DNA of 64,000 bases from Candidatus Hoaglandella endobia (GCF_900044015.1 NZ_LN999835.1:274365-338364), one strand, 5' to 3'. Counted from the stretch's first letter, positions 21,527-32,728 are shown. Notes: generated by a model from the letters alone, not told the origin. Program-made: numbers and translations.

Positions 21527-21562
21527 ATATAATATATCTTTCTTATATAATATATCTTTCTA
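21527..21562. repeat. 18-bp tandem duplication in the rpmF-rluC gap
   Basis: ATATAATATATCTTTCTT at 21527-21544 is followed directly by a copy at 21545-21562 that differs only in its last base. The unit is AT-rich and non-coding. Confidence 0.85.
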
Positions 21563-21867
21563 AGGTGTAATAGAAGATAGTTAAATTAGTACTACTATTA
21601 AAATTAGGACCAATATTACTTGACGTAACCAGCAGCTGTTAATAAACAGAACCTTTCTCATTCTTACTTATTCTACATGCCCTGCTATTAGCTTTTGACA
21701 AGCAGCGGCGCAGAGTTAAGAAAGAATATGGCAATTGTAAAATTGCTAATAACTGATTATCGGCTCCTATCATCAGAACTTTGTAGTCCTAACAAATTAA
21801 GAAACGGTTAAATTACTCATGCAAACGCAATAGCTAGGCGGCTTAAGGATAGAACTTAATATAAAAC

Positions 21868-22830
21868 TTATTTATGATATTCACGTAAGTAATTGAGAAA
21901 AAGAAGCAGCGCCGCATCCAACGGCGCTTCTATATGTAACGTTTCACCACTAGCTGGATGTTTAAAAGTTAGAGCTGCGGCATGTAAAAATAAACGATGC
22001 AGGCCACAAGTTTTTAACTGCTGATTGAAAGCGCTATCGCCGTAGCGGTTATCAAAAGCAATTGGGTGGCCAGCATATTGCGTGTGTACCCGAATCTGAT
22101 GAGTACGCCCGGTTACAGGACTAGCCCTGACTAGGGTAGCAAGCTTAGTAAAGCGCTCCTCTACTTTAAAATGGGTCTCCGACGGTTTACCTCTGGATCC
22201 TGTCCGTACGATACGCTCGCTACTTGAAAAAATATTTTTAATAAGCGGTACAGAAACTACTTTAATAGAGGATTTCCACCGGCCATGTACTAGTGCAAGA
22301 TAATTTTTTTGCACTTTTTTTTCGCGTAATTGCTCGTGTAGCGCACATAGCACTGAACGCTTTTTAGCAACTAAAAGCGCGCCTGAGGTGTCTTTATCAA
22401 GACGATGAACCAGCTCTAAAAAGCTGGCATCTGGACGTAGCGCTCGTAGCCCCTCTATAACACCAAAACTTAGCCCACTTCCCCCATGTACTGCCATCTC
22501 GGCGGGCTTATTTAGGACGAGTAAATGATCGTCCTCATAGAGGACCGCGTCGCTGAGCGCCGCAACTTGTTTATTAAAACCAGTGTAGAAAGAAGCCGAC
22601 GTCGTATCACCTTGGCGCAGCGGTGGAATACGCACTGCATCTTTATTTTGCAGTTTATATTTTGGTTTGATCCTCTTCTTATTTACGCGCACTTCGCCTT
22701 TACGTATCATACGATAAATCATACTTTTAGGCACTCCTTTCAACTGAGTGCGTAAAAAATTATCGATCCGTTGACCTGTTTCATCCTCAGAGATAATTAT
22801 AACTTGTAAGTTAATATTATTGTCTTTCAT
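21868..22830 (-). CDS. rluC: 23S rRNA pseudouridine synthase (955/2504/2580)
   Basis: RluC isomerises U955, U2504 and U2580 of 23S rRNA near the peptidyl-transferase centre. The 320-residue product (E. coli 319) has an N-terminal S4 RNA-binding domain (IDNFLRTQLKGVPKSMIYR) and the catalytic aspartate in HRLDKDTSG, followed by GRTHQIRVH. It is divergent from rne, as in E. coli. Confidence 0.96.
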   Translation of the reverse strand: MKDNNINLQVIIISEDETGQRIDNFLRTQLKGVPKSMIYRMIRKGEVRVNKKRIKPKYKLQNKDAVRIPPLRQGDTTSASFYTGFNKQVAALSDAVLYEDDHLLVLNKPAEMAVHGGSGLSFGVIEGLRALRPDASFLELVHRLDKDTSGALLVAKKRSVLCALHEQLREKKVQKNYLALVHGRWKSSIKVVSVPLIKNIFSSSERIVRTGSRGKPSETHFKVEERFTKLATLVRASPVTGRTHQIRVHTQYAGHPIAFDNRYGDSAFNQQLKTCGLHRLFLHAAALTFKHPASGETLHIEAPLDAALLLFLNYLREYHK

Positions 22831-23413
22831 ATAACCATTCTGAATGTTACCTATCCCGCTATTATAGCGGCACTTAATTTTGTCTGTTTAACTGTGATTA
22901 CTTCAAAAGAATATTTTTTATGTTATAGCGAACTTATTCGCATGCTCTTCTATAAAAAAATATCAGTTTTATTATGAAACTTATTATCAGTAGTAAGCAG
23001 TAAAGTCATCTTGCTATATGCATGTCAATAGTGGAATAATACATTTACTGCTTTCTACTTTTTTTGATGATAAGTCGATTGATTTTAACTTAATCTAAGT
23101 TAGCCTAAAGGCCGCAATTGCGTAAGAAATGATAGCTAATCAGTTAGTTAGTGGGCTGTTACTTGCCAAGCAACAAGCAACAGTAATTTGTGCTAGTAAT
23201 CACCATTATACGTTATATTCTCTATTATACTTACTATATGATTAATATAATGTTTTTTATGAGAAAAAAAGCTAATATAATTAAGATATTGACGGCTTTG
23301 TGCAACAAAAATTACAAAGCAGTCGGTGATAACTTAATGATCAGGGTTTTTGCCCGCAACGCAACTCTGATGCCAATGCATAAAATCAAGAATTAAAGAA
23401 TGAGTAAGTTACG
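22831..23413 (+). promoter_or_regulatory. Divergent rluC-rne upstream region
   Basis: This 583-base AT-rich interval contains no gene I can support. In E. coli the rne transcript has a long 5' untranslated region with hairpins through which RNase E represses its own mRNA, and the length kept here would allow the same. I could not identify the E. coli hairpins by eye. A 68-codon reading frame at 23190-23396 has no recognisable family and no ribosome-binding site. Confidence 0.35.
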
Positions 23414-25945
23414 ATGAAAAGAATGTTAATTAACGCAACTCAACAGGAAGAGTTGCGCGTAGCTCTAGTAGATGGCCAGCGGTTGTATGATCTAGATATT
23501 GAAATCCCCGGCCATGAACAGAAAAAAGCAAATATCTACAAAGGTAAAATTACCCGTATAGAACCTAGTTTGGAGGCAGCGTTTGTGGATTATGGCGCAG
23601 ATCGCCACGCCTTTCTTCCTCTTAAAGAAATTGCTCGCGAATATTTTTCTCCGCAATATGCGGACTATAGTAGACCAAATATAAAAGATGTACTCAGAGA
23701 AGGTCAAGAGGTCATCGTCCAGATTGATAAAGAAGAACGGGGTAACAAAGGTGCTGCTCTGACTACTTTTATTAGTCTAGCAGGCAGCTATTTGGTATTA
23801 ATGCCGAATAACCCGCGTGCAGGTGGTATTTCGCGCCGTATTGAAGGTGACGACCGTACCGAATTGAAAGAAGTGTTATCCTCTCTAGATCTTCCCGACG
23901 GGATGGGGATTATTATCCGCACTGCCGGCGTTGGAAAATCGGCTGAGGCGCTGCAGTGGGACCTGTCTTTTCGCTTGCAACACTGGCAGGCTATTAAAAA
24001 AGCCGCAGAAGGTCGGCCTGCACCTTTTTTGATCTATCAGGAAAGCAACGTTATCGTACGCGCTTTTCGCGATTATCTGCGGCCTGATATTGGTGAAATA
24101 CTGATCGATAATCCGAAAGTGCTAGATCTAGCGAAAGAGCATATTTCCTCTCTTGGCCGACCAGATTTCACCAGCAAAATAAAACTTTACAGCGGTGACA
24201 TTCCACTCTTCAGTCATTACCAGATTGAATCACAAATTGAATCAGCCTTTCAGCGTGAAGTGCGCTTGCCTTCCGGCGGCTCTATCATCATTGATACCAC
24301 TGAGGCGCTGACAGCCATCGATATCAACTCAGCACGCTCCACCCGCGGCGTCGATATTGAGGAAACTGCCTTCAATACCAATCTAGAGGCTGCGGATGAA
24401 ATTGCTCGGCAGCTGCGCTTACGTGATCTAGGTGGATTAATAGTTATAGACTTTATTGATATGACGCCGTTACGCCACCAGCGTGAAGTAGAAAATTGCC
24501 TACGTGAAGCAGTTCGCCAGGACCGTGCCCGCATTCAAATAGGTCGTATCTCGCGTTTTGGTCTATTGGAACTTTCGCGTCAGCGATTAAGCCCGTCTTT
24601 AGGAGAATCTAGCCACCATGTTTGTTCTCGTTGTGGGGGCACCGGCACGATCCGCGATAACGAATCGCTATCGCTCTCCATACTGCGTCTCATTGAAGAA
24701 GAAGCGCTGAAAGATAATACACATGAAGTTCACGCTATTGTGCCGGTACCTATTGCCTCTTATCTGCTAAACGAGAAACGTGAAGCAGTTAATGCTATTG
24801 AGAAACACCAAGGCGGCGTACGCACGATTATCGTCCCGAACGTTCAAATGCAGACCCCGCATTATGCGGTTTTGCGAGTACGTAAAGGAGACGAATCTCC
24901 TACCCTTAGCTACCTGTTACCGCAACTGCACGAAGCAGAAATAACACAACCTTCGGAAGAGCCAAGTGCCGAACGAAAGCGTACCGATCAGCCAGCACTA
25001 GCGGCCGGCATCATACCCGAACAACCCATGGTCAGGGACAAGCCTACTGACGTTGAGCGTGCAGTTACGCCGCAGCACAGCATTATTGCAGCAGCTACAG
25101 CGAGAGCGCAAGACTCCCACGGTCTTTTTGGCCGCCTGATAGCTGGCTTTAAGTTATTTATGGGCGTACCGCACCAGCAAGATGTCACCTCTTCCAACAT
25201 CGTAGATAGGAACAATAATAGCCGTCGCGATAGTAACAGCGATACGACCAGAAAACCAGATATATACCAAGAAAGTCGTCAGCAGCTCTTAAACGAGAAA
25301 GAAAAAGAGCAAAAGCCGCCGCTCCATGAACTACGTCAAGACCGCCCATGCTGTCATCAAGAGTTGAACACTAACGCCAAGCAAGATAAAGCTCGGCTTG
25401 TTACGGAGACCCTTAGTAATGAAGATGAGAAACCGATTCAGGCACAATCTAGCCGTCAGCAGCGCCGCTCGCTAAATCGAAAAATAAACCGAGACAGTGC
25501 GGGGGCCCCTGCTACTCCTGATGCTGCAATGAAAAGTACTACCGCCACATGCAATAATACGGACAGCTCTATCGACGAACTGAACGAACCGATAGAAGAC
25601 AACAGTGCTACCAGCATACCAATCCGGTCACGCCGTTATCCACGGTTGCGAGTTAGCGGACAGCGCCGCCGCCGCTACCGATATGAGCGATATCCACTGC
25701 AGGCGCTGGTACCGCTTACCGCCGCGGTGGTATCGCCTGAAATGGCATCAGGTAAAGTTTGGGTAAGCTATCCTGTCTCCCCGGTCCGGCAACAGACCAA
25801 GAAAGTCACGACTGAAATCACTGCTATCCCGTTAGGAGAAGCTGCTAGCATGATGAGCGTCAGCGAGGCAATGACCCACAATAAATTGCCTTCGGCGACG
25901 CTGAAGTTCAAGAGGTCATTATGCTCGCAGATCGGCAGCAGTTAG
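23414..25945 (+). CDS. rne: Ribonuclease E, C-terminally shortened
   Basis: RNase E is the endonuclease that starts most mRNA decay and processes rRNA and tRNA. The catalytic half is intact: S1 domain near residues 35-125, RNase H-like and 5'-sensor regions, the metal-binding aspartates in AIDINSARS and IVIDFIDM, and the Zn-link CSRCGG. The membrane-targeting amphipathic helix survives ([15 protein letters not shown], near residue 570), as does an Arg-rich stretch. The 843-residue product is about 220 residues shorter than E. coli (1061). It ends soon after [11 protein letters not shown], so the PNPase-binding tail is missing and the degradosome scaffold is reduced. A fragment of rraB, the gene for an RNase E inhibitor, is at 49516. 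Confidence 0.96.
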   Translation: MKRMLINATQQEELRVALVDGQRLYDLDIEIPGHEQKKANIYKGKITRIEPSLEAAFVDYGADRHAFLPLKEIAREYFSPQYADYSRPNIKDVLREGQEVIVQIDKEERGNKGAALTTFISLAGSYLVLMPNNPRAGGISRRIEGDDRTELKEVLSSLDLPDGMGIIIRTAGVGKSAEALQWDLSFRLQHWQAIKKAAEGRPAPFLIYQESNVIVRAFRDYLRPDIGEILIDNPKVLDLAKEHISSLGRPDFTSKIKLYSGDIPLFSHYQIESQIESAFQREVRLPSGGSIIIDTTEALTAIDINSARSTRGVDIEETAFNTNLEAADEIARQLRLRDLGGLIVIDFIDMTPLRHQREVENCLREAVRQDRARIQIGRISRFGLLELSRQRLSPSLGESSHHVCSRCGGTGTIRDNESLSLSILRLIEEEALKDNTHEVHAIVPVPIASYLLNEKREAVNAIEKHQGGVRTIIVPNVQMQTPHYAVLRVRKGDESPTLSYLLPQLHEAEITQPSEEPSAERKRTDQPALAAGIIPEQPMVRDKPTDVERAVTPQHSIIAAATARAQDSHGLFGRLIAGFKLFMGVPHQQDVTSSNIVDRNNNSRRDSNSDTTRKPDIYQESRQQLLNEKEKEQKPPLHELRQDRPCCHQELNTNAKQDKARLVTETLSNEDEKPIQAQSSRQQRRSLNRKINRDSAGAPATPDAAMKSTTATCNNTDSSIDELNEPIEDNSATSIPIRSRRYPRLRVSGQRRRRYRYERYPLQALVPLTAAVVSPEMASGKVWVSYPVSPVRQQTKKVTTEITAIPLGEAASMMSVSEAMTHNKLPSATLKFKRSLCSQIGSS

Positions 25946-26013
25946 ATTGGGTGCACGATCATGAAGTAATATTGTTGTTCGCGGGTAATGTAATCTATGC
26001 AGACTCAAAATGA
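25885..26013 (+). other. Unidentified open frame overlapping the rne 3' end
   Basis: A 42-codon frame runs from 25885 to a TGA at 26011-26013, out of frame with and beyond the rne stop. It reads like real protein ([19 protein letters not shown], then ILLFAGNVIYADSK). It has an internal ATG at 25921 but no ribosome-binding site I would trust. It could be the tail of a lost gene between rne and pyrC, or the original reading frame of the rne end after a frameshift. I do not recognise the family. Confidence 0.25.
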
Positions 26014-26104
26014 GTATAATGCCAGCACCACTGGCTCGTATTCCGGCTTTTGCTGCTTTGCAAAAAGGACCCCTTTTCTGTTTTTTAAGCTGTAGAAACT
26101 ACCC

Positions 26105-27157
26105 ATGACTGCACAGCCAGCAGTACTGAAAATTCGCAGACCAGATGACTGGCATGTTCATTTACGAGATGATAAAATGCTACGTCTGGTGCTACCTTAT
26201 ACCAGTCGCTATTTTTGCCGGGCGATTATCATGCCTAACCTCACGCCGCCCATCACAACCTTAGTACAGGCCATTTACTACCGTGAGCGTATTTTAGCAG
26301 CAGTACCTTCTGGTCATAGTTTTATACCCTTAATGACTTGTTGTTTAACAGATTTTTTAGATAAGCAAACGCTCATTACTGGCCATAAACAGGGTATTTT
26401 TACTGCAGCAAAACTCTATTTAGCCAATGCTACAACTAATTCTAGTCACGGTGTAATCAACATTGCCGCTATCTATCCACTGTTTGCCGTGATGCAAGAT
26501 ATTGGTATGCCGCTGTTAATTCATGGCGAAGTAACAGACGCTGATATCGATATATTCGACCGCGAAGCTTGCTTTATTGAACAGGTTATGGAACCAATCC
26601 GCCAGCAGTTTCCTGCGTTGAAAATTGTGTTTGAACATATTACTACGAAAGAAGCCACTGATTATGTGCTAGCCGGAGATCGTTATTTAGCTGCTACTAT
26701 TACCCCACAACATCTGATGTTTAATCGCAACCACATGTTAGTAGGTAACTTACGGCCACATCTGTACTGTCTACCGCTTCTTAAGCGTAACGTGCATCAG
26801 CAAGCATTGCGCGCGGCGGTGGCAAGTGGCTGCGATCGGATGTTTCTTGGCACCGATACTGCACCGCACGCTAGACAGCGCAAAGAATCAGCCTGCGGTA
26901 GTGCCGGGGTATTTAACGCTCCCGTCGCATTGCCGGCTTATGCTACAGTTTTTGAGGAGATCGGTGCGCTAGCAAATTTTGAAGCTTTTTGTTCATTAAA
27001 CGGACCTCGTTTCTATGATTTATCCCTTAACGAAGGGTTCATAGAACTACGCCGTGAAGAAAATTTTCCACCAACAACTATGTTGGACGAGTCTGAGGAG
27101 GAGGTAGTCCCATTCCTAGCTGGTGCTCCGCTAAAATGGACCGTCGTGGATGACTAA
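26105..27157 (+). CDS. pyrC: Dihydroorotase
   Basis: PyrC cyclises N-carbamoyl-aspartate to dihydroorotate, the third pyrimidine step. The 350-residue product (E. coli 348) carries the binuclear zinc site: HxH in WHVHLRDD, the carboxylated lysine in AAKLYLAN, histidines in HGEVTD and FEHITT, and aspartate in FLGTDTAPH. It complements pyrB in this window; other steps (carAB, pyrD, pyrE, pyrF) are outside it. In E. coli dinI and bssS lie upstream; both are missing. Confidence 0.97.
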   Translation: MTAQPAVLKIRRPDDWHVHLRDDKMLRLVLPYTSRYFCRAIIMPNLTPPITTLVQAIYYRERILAAVPSGHSFIPLMTCCLTDFLDKQTLITGHKQGIFTAAKLYLANATTNSSHGVINIAAIYPLFAVMQDIGMPLLIHGEVTDADIDIFDREACFIEQVMEPIRQQFPALKIVFEHITTKEATDYVLAGDRYLAATITPQHLMFNRNHMLVGNLRPHLYCLPLLKRNVHQQALRAAVASGCDRMFLGTDTAPHARQRKESACGSAGVFNAPVALPAYATVFEEIGALANFEAFCSLNGPRFYDLSLNEGFIELRREENFPPTTMLDESEEEVVPFLAGAPLKWTVVDD

Positions 27158-27213
27158 ACTGAAAGTTAGTAGGGTAGGTACGTTGACCGGTCAGCTGCTA
27201 TTACTATTATTTT

Positions 27214-28194
27214 TTACTGAATTAATTCTTGTTTTACGCTCAGTGCCGCTGGCCTGTTTTTCTGGCATATCATGCTGCAGCAGTTTTGGTATCTCCTGGC
27301 GCACTCAGGACACTGAATAAATAGCAAATGGCATCTTTGATTGCGGCAATTAGTGTGGCTATCACAAGAAACGCCACATTGATGGCAATGTGCGATCACA
27401 TCAGGCGTAATGCGCTCCACTAAACGTTCATCGAAGACGAAGTTTTTACCGATAAATTTCAGTGGCAGCCCATGCTTACGTCCGCGGCGGACGTATTCTA
27501 TTATACCACCCTCAACTTGATAAACATGATTAAATCCTTTATGAAGCAACCAGGCGCTGGCTTTCTCACAGCGTATGCCGCCTGTACAGTACAGAATAAT
27601 TTTCTTGTCTTTGTAATGCTGTAACAGCTCTACCGCCATTGGTAACTGCTCGCGGAATGTATCAGAGGGGATCTCTATAGCTTTATCGAAATGCCCGACT
27701 TCGTACTCATAATGATTACGCATATCTACAAACAGTGCGTTCTGATCGTCTACCAGGATGTTAACTTCCTCCGCCTTCAAATAAGGCCCAATGTTGGCCA
27801 TATTTAATGTGGGATCATCAATACCATCGGCAACAATACGCGGGCGCACCTTTATGCGCAGAACCCAGAAAGATTTGCCATCATCGTCGAGCGCGACATT
27901 TAATCTCACCTTGTCTAATTGGGGATGAGTATAAAGTGTCGCGCGCAGAGCATCAAAGTGCTTTTGCGGTACGCTGATTTGCGCATTGATGCCTTCTGTA
28001 GCAATATAGATACGACCGAAAACATGCAGCGTGGTGAGTTCCTGGTAAAGCAGGTCACGAAAACCCTGCGGGTCACTTAGCAAAAAATAACGATAAAACG
28101 ATACGGTTGTACGCTGTTCGCTTTCAGCTAACATGCGTGCACGTAATTCCTGATTAGATATCCGATTATATAACACTGGCTGTTTATATAACAC
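27214..28194 (-). CDS. trhO: tRNA uridine(34) hydroxylase
   Basis: TrhO (YceA) hydroxylates U34 of several tRNAs as the first step to cmo5U and mo5U. The 326-residue product contains an N-terminal ferredoxin-like domain, a rhodanese domain with the active cysteine in [11 protein letters not shown], and a Cys-rich C-terminal part ([14 protein letters not shown]). It lacks about 25 residues of the E. coli C-terminus (350). The start is uncertain: an 18-bp tandem duplication covers it, so GTG codons occur at 28194 and 28176 and the ATG expected from E. coli (MPVLHNRIS) is replaced by CAG. I give the outer GTG, which has AGGA 11 bases upstream. Confidence 0.92.
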   Translation of the reverse strand: MLYKQPVLYNRISNQELRARMLAESEQRTTVSFYRYFLLSDPQGFRDLLYQELTTLHVFGRIYIATEGINAQISVPQKHFDALRATLYTHPQLDKVRLNVALDDDGKSFWVLRIKVRPRIVADGIDDPTLNMANIGPYLKAEEVNILVDDQNALFVDMRNHYEYEVGHFDKAIEIPSDTFREQLPMAVELLQHYKDKKIILYCTGGIRCEKASAWLLHKGFNHVYQVEGGIIEYVRRGRKHGLPLKFIGKNFVFDERLVERITPDVIAHCHQCGVSCDSHTNCRNQRCHLLFIQCPECARRYQNCCSMICQKNRPAALSVKQELIQ

Positions 28195-28201
28195 TGGCTG
28201 T
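28166..28201. repeat. 18-bp tandem duplication spanning the trhO start
   Basis: TTATATAACACTGGCTGT occurs as two identical adjacent copies (28166-28183 and 28184-28201). On the minus strand each copy carries CAGCCAGTGTTATAT, so the GTG start candidate is duplicated in frame (six codons). Confidence 0.95.
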
Positions 28202-28386
28202 ACGTTCCTGTAGATGGTGATAGCAGATAAAAACGTCCCTCATAATTTGCTTATGATTTTTGTCACGATAGTCAACTACTGCGCGGTGCTTATAGGATGA
28301 TAAGTTATACCTTCACCGCTAGCCATTTGAAGGGTATCTCTTCTAGTATATGTCATCACAACTGTTGTTCTAAACAGACATAAACT

Positions 28387-28462
28387 TGGCTCCTCTGACT
28401 GGACTCGAACCAGTGACATACGGATTAACAGTCCGCCGTTCTACCAACTGAACTACAGAGGA
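28387..28462 (-). tRNA. asnT: tRNA-Asn (anticodon GTT)
   Basis: The 76-base minus-strand sequence folds as a tRNA: acceptor TCCTCTG pairs with CAGAGGA before GCCA, the D-arm contains AGTTCAGTTGGTAGAAC, the anticodon loop CTGTTAA carries GTT, and the T-loop is GTTCGAGTC. The 3' CCA is encoded (TGG at 28387-28389 on the plus strand). It reads AAC and AAU codons. The flanks of this 491-base trhO-ppiD interval contain nothing else I can identify. The choice among asnT-type symbols is arbitrary. Confidence 0.97.
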
Positions 28463-28685
28463 ATTATAAAATCAGTCGGAATGATAGCAGATAATTCAAT
28501 GGTTGTCAAAGATAAAAACGATAAATAACCCTACCTGGGTTAGCAACTAACTAACATCGGACACCTAATATTCTTTTAGGTTTTATAATTTTCAGTTCAG
28601 TATGTTAATTATATAAATAACAATTAAGTATCTATTAACTATCTGTAATCTTCATCACCTAGATCGATTATCTATCTCGCCTAAT

Positions 28686-30119
28686 CTAGGATGCAATCGT
28701 ACCGATTTTAATCTTTCCCGTACTGCGAAGATTTTTCAGTAGTGCCTCAAAGGTTAGGCTAATCATGCCTTGATTCAATTGTTCCACAAACAGCTTGTGC
28801 TGTTGATCGTTTAACTGTCTAGGCTTCACGCTATCAAGCGCTATAAGCACTAAATTTCCCTGTTTATCGTTGGCTAGACCATAACTGCTTTGACCCTGTA
28901 CCGGTTTCGGTAGCATAAATACGGCTTGCGCCAGCGAACTTTCTTGATCGAAGGAATCGAAATGCTGCGGTAAACTGAAGCTCATACCGGCTTCTCTCAC
29001 GTTAAGAGCAGCTGCATCAACTTTTCCCTTATTAAGCGCGACCAACATTTTACTAGCATCTACCTGGGCTTGCTCAAAGGCTTTCTGTCGCTTCAATTCT
29101 TGCTCCAACTGCGCGCGTACCGCGTCTAGTGGCTGAAAGCTTTCTTGTTTATGCTCGGCGATGCAGATAATAAAAGCACGATTGCCTTCGACGGTTATAA
29201 TGGTAGAATTGCTACCTATCCAGTTTTTTTTCCACAGAGAGCCATCGAAGAGCACCTTTTTTACTGTATCGTAGTTCAACTCAACTGGCACGTTGTCACG
29301 ACTGAACCACCCAGTTTGATTGAGCTTAATACCACCAGCAGCAGCGATTTTCTCTGACGCTAGCATCTTTTTGCTGACAGTATTGATATCGCTCAACTTA
29401 TCCTTCGCATCCATAAGTATATAGCTTACCCTGAAAACTTCAGGAGACAGGTACTGATTTTTATGCAGATTATAGCTAGTCTGAATTTCAGCTTGGCTTG
29501 TACTTTGCTTTGCCGCGAGCAACGCAATATTAAACGTAGCGAGCCGCACATCGCGGGTCTGCACGACGATCGCTAGTAGGCGGTTTATTTCGTCTGGTAG
29601 TAGAAAACCGGTCCTACCGATGCCTTGTATCAATTGCTGAGTAAGTAATTGCTTACCTATTAAGGTGGCATATTGAGCTGGGGTTAACCCCAGCTTATTA
29701 AGCTGGGCCTGAAATTTCTTGTTGTCAAATTTATTATTAGTTATAAAAGCAGGAAGAGCGAATATTGCCTGTTTAATTTGCTCATCGCTGATAGTTAGCC
29801 CAAGTTTCTCCGCGTATTGATCCAGTAGTGTTTCATTAATCAAATTTGATAGCACCTGTTGACGCATTTGGTGCATATAGCCTTCAGCAGCTAGTTTAAC
29901 TTGCTCACCCATAGAATTCTGCTGAAGGTTAAGTACATTCTGCACCGCCTGGTCAAGCTGTGCGTGGCTTATCTGCTGCCCATTTATCTTAGCGGCATAG
30001 TCTTCATTACTGCCAATAAAATAATATCTAGCTTCAGTTAGTACTAATGAAATAGCAATCAGCCCTAAAATAATTTTTATCACGACGTGATTAGCGGCCG
30101 CACATAAATTGTCCATCAT
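28686..30119 (-). CDS. ppiD: Periplasmic chaperone PpiD lacking its PPIase domain
   Basis: PpiD is an inner-membrane-anchored periplasmic chaperone near the SecYEG exit. The 477-residue product has the N-terminal transmembrane anchor (about 12-30) and the SurA-like N-terminal chaperone region (EGYMHQMRQQVLSNLINETL). E. coli PpiD has 623 residues. Here sequence matching E. coli up to MTPEQFRVSYIKLDA (FRVSYILMDA) jumps within about 25 residues to the segment KATQTGWFSKDN (KLNQTGWFSRDN). The central parvulin domain of roughly 140 residues is therefore deleted in frame. The C-terminal part continues to the end. The position next to lon, with hupB missing, follows the E. coli clpP-clpX-lon-hupB-ppiD order. 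Confidence 0.93.
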   Translation of the reverse strand: MMDNLCAAANHVVIKIILGLIAISLVLTEARYYFIGSNEDYAAKINGQQISHAQLDQAVQNVLNLQQNSMGEQVKLAAEGYMHQMRQQVLSNLINETLLDQYAEKLGLTISDEQIKQAIFALPAFITNNKFDNKKFQAQLNKLGLTPAQYATLIGKQLLTQQLIQGIGRTGFLLPDEINRLLAIVVQTRDVRLATFNIALLAAKQSTSQAEIQTSYNLHKNQYLSPEVFRVSYILMDAKDKLSDINTVSKKMLASEKIAAAGGIKLNQTGWFSRDNVPVELNYDTVKKVLFDGSLWKKNWIGSNSTIITVEGNRAFIICIAEHKQESFQPLDAVRAQLEQELKRQKAFEQAQVDASKMLVALNKGKVDAAALNVREAGMSFSLPQHFDSFDQESSLAQAVFMLPKPVQGQSSYGLANDKQGNLVLIALDSVKPRQLNDQQHKLFVEQLNQGMISLTFEALLKNLRSTGKIKIGTIAS

Positions 30120-30226
30120 GATATGATCAACACTCCACTGTACTATATTAATAGTAGTATAAATAGTACTATTGTTAATAGTAATAGATAATATAGTGTG
30201 TACTAATTAATAGTGCGGCTGAACAT

Positions 30227-30266
30227 AAAAAAAGCTACTCCTCTCATTAAAATGAGAACTATTAGC
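30227..30266 (-). terminator. Intrinsic terminator between lon and ppiD
   Basis: On the minus strand GCTA...TCTCAT-TTTA-ATGAGA...TAGC forms an imperfect hairpin (30266 to 30234) followed directly by TTTTTTT (30233-30227). It stands where the terminator after hupB would be, although hupB itself is gone; it would now end lon transcripts about 100 bases after the lon stop. The rest of the 248-base interval is AT-rich, without a convincing hupB fragment. Confidence 0.55.
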
Positions 30267-30367
30267 AAAATAAGCACATTATCCATTCTCTTTCTTCGTC
30301 ATATAACAACACTAATCGTTATGATTCATTTTTTTTACTAGTGATTAGTGATTTTTATATAAACTGC

Positions 30368-32728
30368 TTATCTTACTGTTTCTGGAGTAACTGTAATGAC
30401 GAATGGAGAGTTTTGCAGAGCAAAATTTAGTACCTTGTCGATGCGCTGTACTGGATGAATATTTAAGTCATTTATCACTTTAGCCGGCATATCTTCCAAA
30501 TCTCTTTTATTTTCATAAGGAATTAGCACAGTTTTGATGCCGCCGCGGTGTGCTGCTAGGAGTTTTTCCTTCAGTCCGCCTATTGGTAGAACCTGCCCGC
30601 GCAGGGTTATTTCGCCGGTCATCGCTACATCGGCCTTTACTGGGTTACCGGTAAGGCAGGAAACCAGTGCAGTGCACATAGCAATACCGGCACTTGGTCC
30701 ATCCTTGGGGGTGGCGCCTTCAGGCACGTGCACATGTATATCCCACTTTTCGTAAAAATCTGGATTGATGCTAAGCTTAGCTGCACGTGCCCGAACTACT
30801 GTTAGAGCAGCCTGGATTGATTCCTGCATAACTTCCCCCAGCGAGCCAGTATAAGTTAGTTTGCCTTTGCCTGGTACGCATACAGTTTCAATAGTCAACA
30901 GGTCGCCACCTACTTCGGTCCAAGCCAATCCAGTAACCTGCCCAATTCGGTTTTCTAACTCTGCACTTCCGTAATTAAACCGCTGCACACCAAGGAAGTC
31001 CTTCAGGTTATTGCAGCTAATCGTGACGTGTTTGGTGTGCTTATCTATCAGTAGAGTCTTTACTGCCTTGCGGCATAGCTTAGATATTTCTCGTTCTAGA
31101 CTACGCACCCCGGCTTCTCGAGTATAATAACGGATTATACTCACCAGCACGTTATCTTCAACAGTCAACTCGCCTTCTTTCAGCGCGTTGCGTTCTAGCT
31201 GCTTCGGTAACAGGTGCTGGCGAGCGATGTTTAACTTCTCATCTTCGGTGTAGCCCGAAAGGCGTATGATCTCCATACGGTCGAGTAACGGTGCAGGGAT
31301 ATTCATCGAATTAGATGTAGCAACAAACATTACATCCGATAGATCGTAATCTACTTCCAGGTAATGATCGTTAAATGCCACATTCTGTTCGGGATCAAGC
31401 ACCTCTAGCAGCGCCGAAGCTGGATCACCACGCATATCTGAGGACATTTTATCAATTTCATCTAGCAGAAACAGCGGGTTTTTAACACCAACTTTTGACA
31501 TTTTTTGAATAAGCTTACCTGGCATGGAGCCAATATATGTACGGCGGTGACCGCGTATTTCCGCCTCGTCTCGCACGCCCCCTAGAGCCATACGCACGTA
31601 CTGGCGACCGGTAGCTTTGGCGATAGATTTTCCAAGTGATGTTTTGCCCACACCTGGCGGTCCTACTAGACACAAGATTGGCCCTTTAATTTTACTGATG
31701 CGGCTTTGTACTGCTAGATATTCTAAAATTCGATCTTTAACACGTTCCAAGCCATAGTGATCCTTATCAAGAATATCTTGAGCCTTAACTAGGTTTTTTT
31801 TAACTTTGCTGCGGGTATGCCAGGGCATTGACAACATCCATTCGATATAGCTACGCACCACAGTTGCCTCAGCGGATATTGGTGACATCATTTTCAATTT
31901 TTGCAGTTCAGCCTCGGTCTTTTCCCGAGCTTCTTGAGACATTTTAGCTGCTTCTATCTTGCGCTTGAGAGCTTCGTTTTCATCAAGTGAATCATCTATT
32001 TCGCCCAATTCTTTCTGAATTGCCTTCATTTGCTCATTTAGATAATATTCACGCTGGCTTTTTTCCATCTGCTTTTTAACACGATTGCGGATACGTTTTT
32101 CTACCTGCAGCAAATCAATCTCGGACTCCAGTATAGACATCAGATATTCCAATCGTTCGGTCACTGAGATCATTTCCAACAATAACTGCTTATCGTTTAA
32201 ATTCAGCGGCATATGGGCTGCAATGGTATCAGCTAGACGCGCGGCATCATCAATACTATTGAGTGATGTCAGCACTTCAGGTGGGATTTTTTTATTGAGT
32301 TTAATATAGCCTTCGAACTGATTGATTGCGGTGCGCATTAAAACTTCCTGCTCGCGTTCATCTAGTTCTGACTTATTAAAATAAGCTACCTCAGCGATAA
32401 AATGATCGCCGCTGTCCGCTAATTGCTCGATGCGGGCGCGGGTCAAACCTTCCACCAGCACTTTTACCGTGCCGTCTGGCAGTTTAAGCATTTGCAGAAT
32501 GGACGATACCGTTCCGACTGAAAAAAGATCGTTTATACCAGGCTCGTCGGTTGACGCTTCTTTTTGGGCCACTAACATGATTTTTTTATCACTATCCATG
32601 GCTGCTTCAAGACACCTAATTGATTTTTCTCGGCCGACAAATAGCGGAATTACCATGTGCGGATAAACCACCACATCGCGCAGAGGCAATACGGGGATTT
32701 CTATGCGTTCGGAACGCTCAGCATTCAT
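30368..32728 (-). CDS. lon: ATP-dependent protease Lon
   Basis: Lon is the homo-hexameric AAA+ serine protease that degrades misfolded and regulatory proteins. The 786-residue product (E. coli 784) has the N-terminal substrate domain, coiled coil, Walker [10 protein letters not shown], Walker [10 protein letters not shown], and the Ser-Lys protease dyad (PKDGPSAG and [14 protein letters not shown]). It sits downstream of clpX with its own recognisable heat-shock promoter and an unusually well conserved leader (CTGGCGGAAGCTAAAC...GAGAGAGCTCT just before the ATG). Confidence 0.98.
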   Translation of the reverse strand: MNAERSERIEIPVLPLRDVVVYPHMVIPLFVGREKSIRCLEAAMDSDKKIMLVAQKEASTDEPGINDLFSVGTVSSILQMLKLPDGTVKVLVEGLTRARIEQLADSGDHFIAEVAYFNKSELDEREQEVLMRTAINQFEGYIKLNKKIPPEVLTSLNSIDDAARLADTIAAHMPLNLNDKQLLLEMISVTERLEYLMSILESEIDLLQVEKRIRNRVKKQMEKSQREYYLNEQMKAIQKELGEIDDSLDENEALKRKIEAAKMSQEAREKTEAELQKLKMMSPISAEATVVRSYIEWMLSMPWHTRSKVKKNLVKAQDILDKDHYGLERVKDRILEYLAVQSRISKIKGPILCLVGPPGVGKTSLGKSIAKATGRQYVRMALGGVRDEAEIRGHRRTYIGSMPGKLIQKMSKVGVKNPLFLLDEIDKMSSDMRGDPASALLEVLDPEQNVAFNDHYLEVDYDLSDVMFVATSNSMNIPAPLLDRMEIIRLSGYTEDEKLNIARQHLLPKQLERNALKEGELTVEDNVLVSIIRYYTREAGVRSLEREISKLCRKAVKTLLIDKHTKHVTISCNNLKDFLGVQRFNYGSAELENRIGQVTGLAWTEVGGDLLTIETVCVPGKGKLTYTGSLGEVMQESIQAALTVVRARAAKLSINPDFYEKWDIHVHVPEGATPKDGPSAGIAMCTALVSCLTGNPVKADVAMTGEITLRGQVLPIGGLKEKLLAAHRGGIKTVLIPYENKRDLEDMPAKVINDLNIHPVQRIDKVLNFALQNSPFVITVTPETVR

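Noticed and set aside
23190-23396. 68-codon frame upstream of rne
   Set aside because: AT-rich, no ribosome-binding site and no family; it lies in the presumed rne leader.
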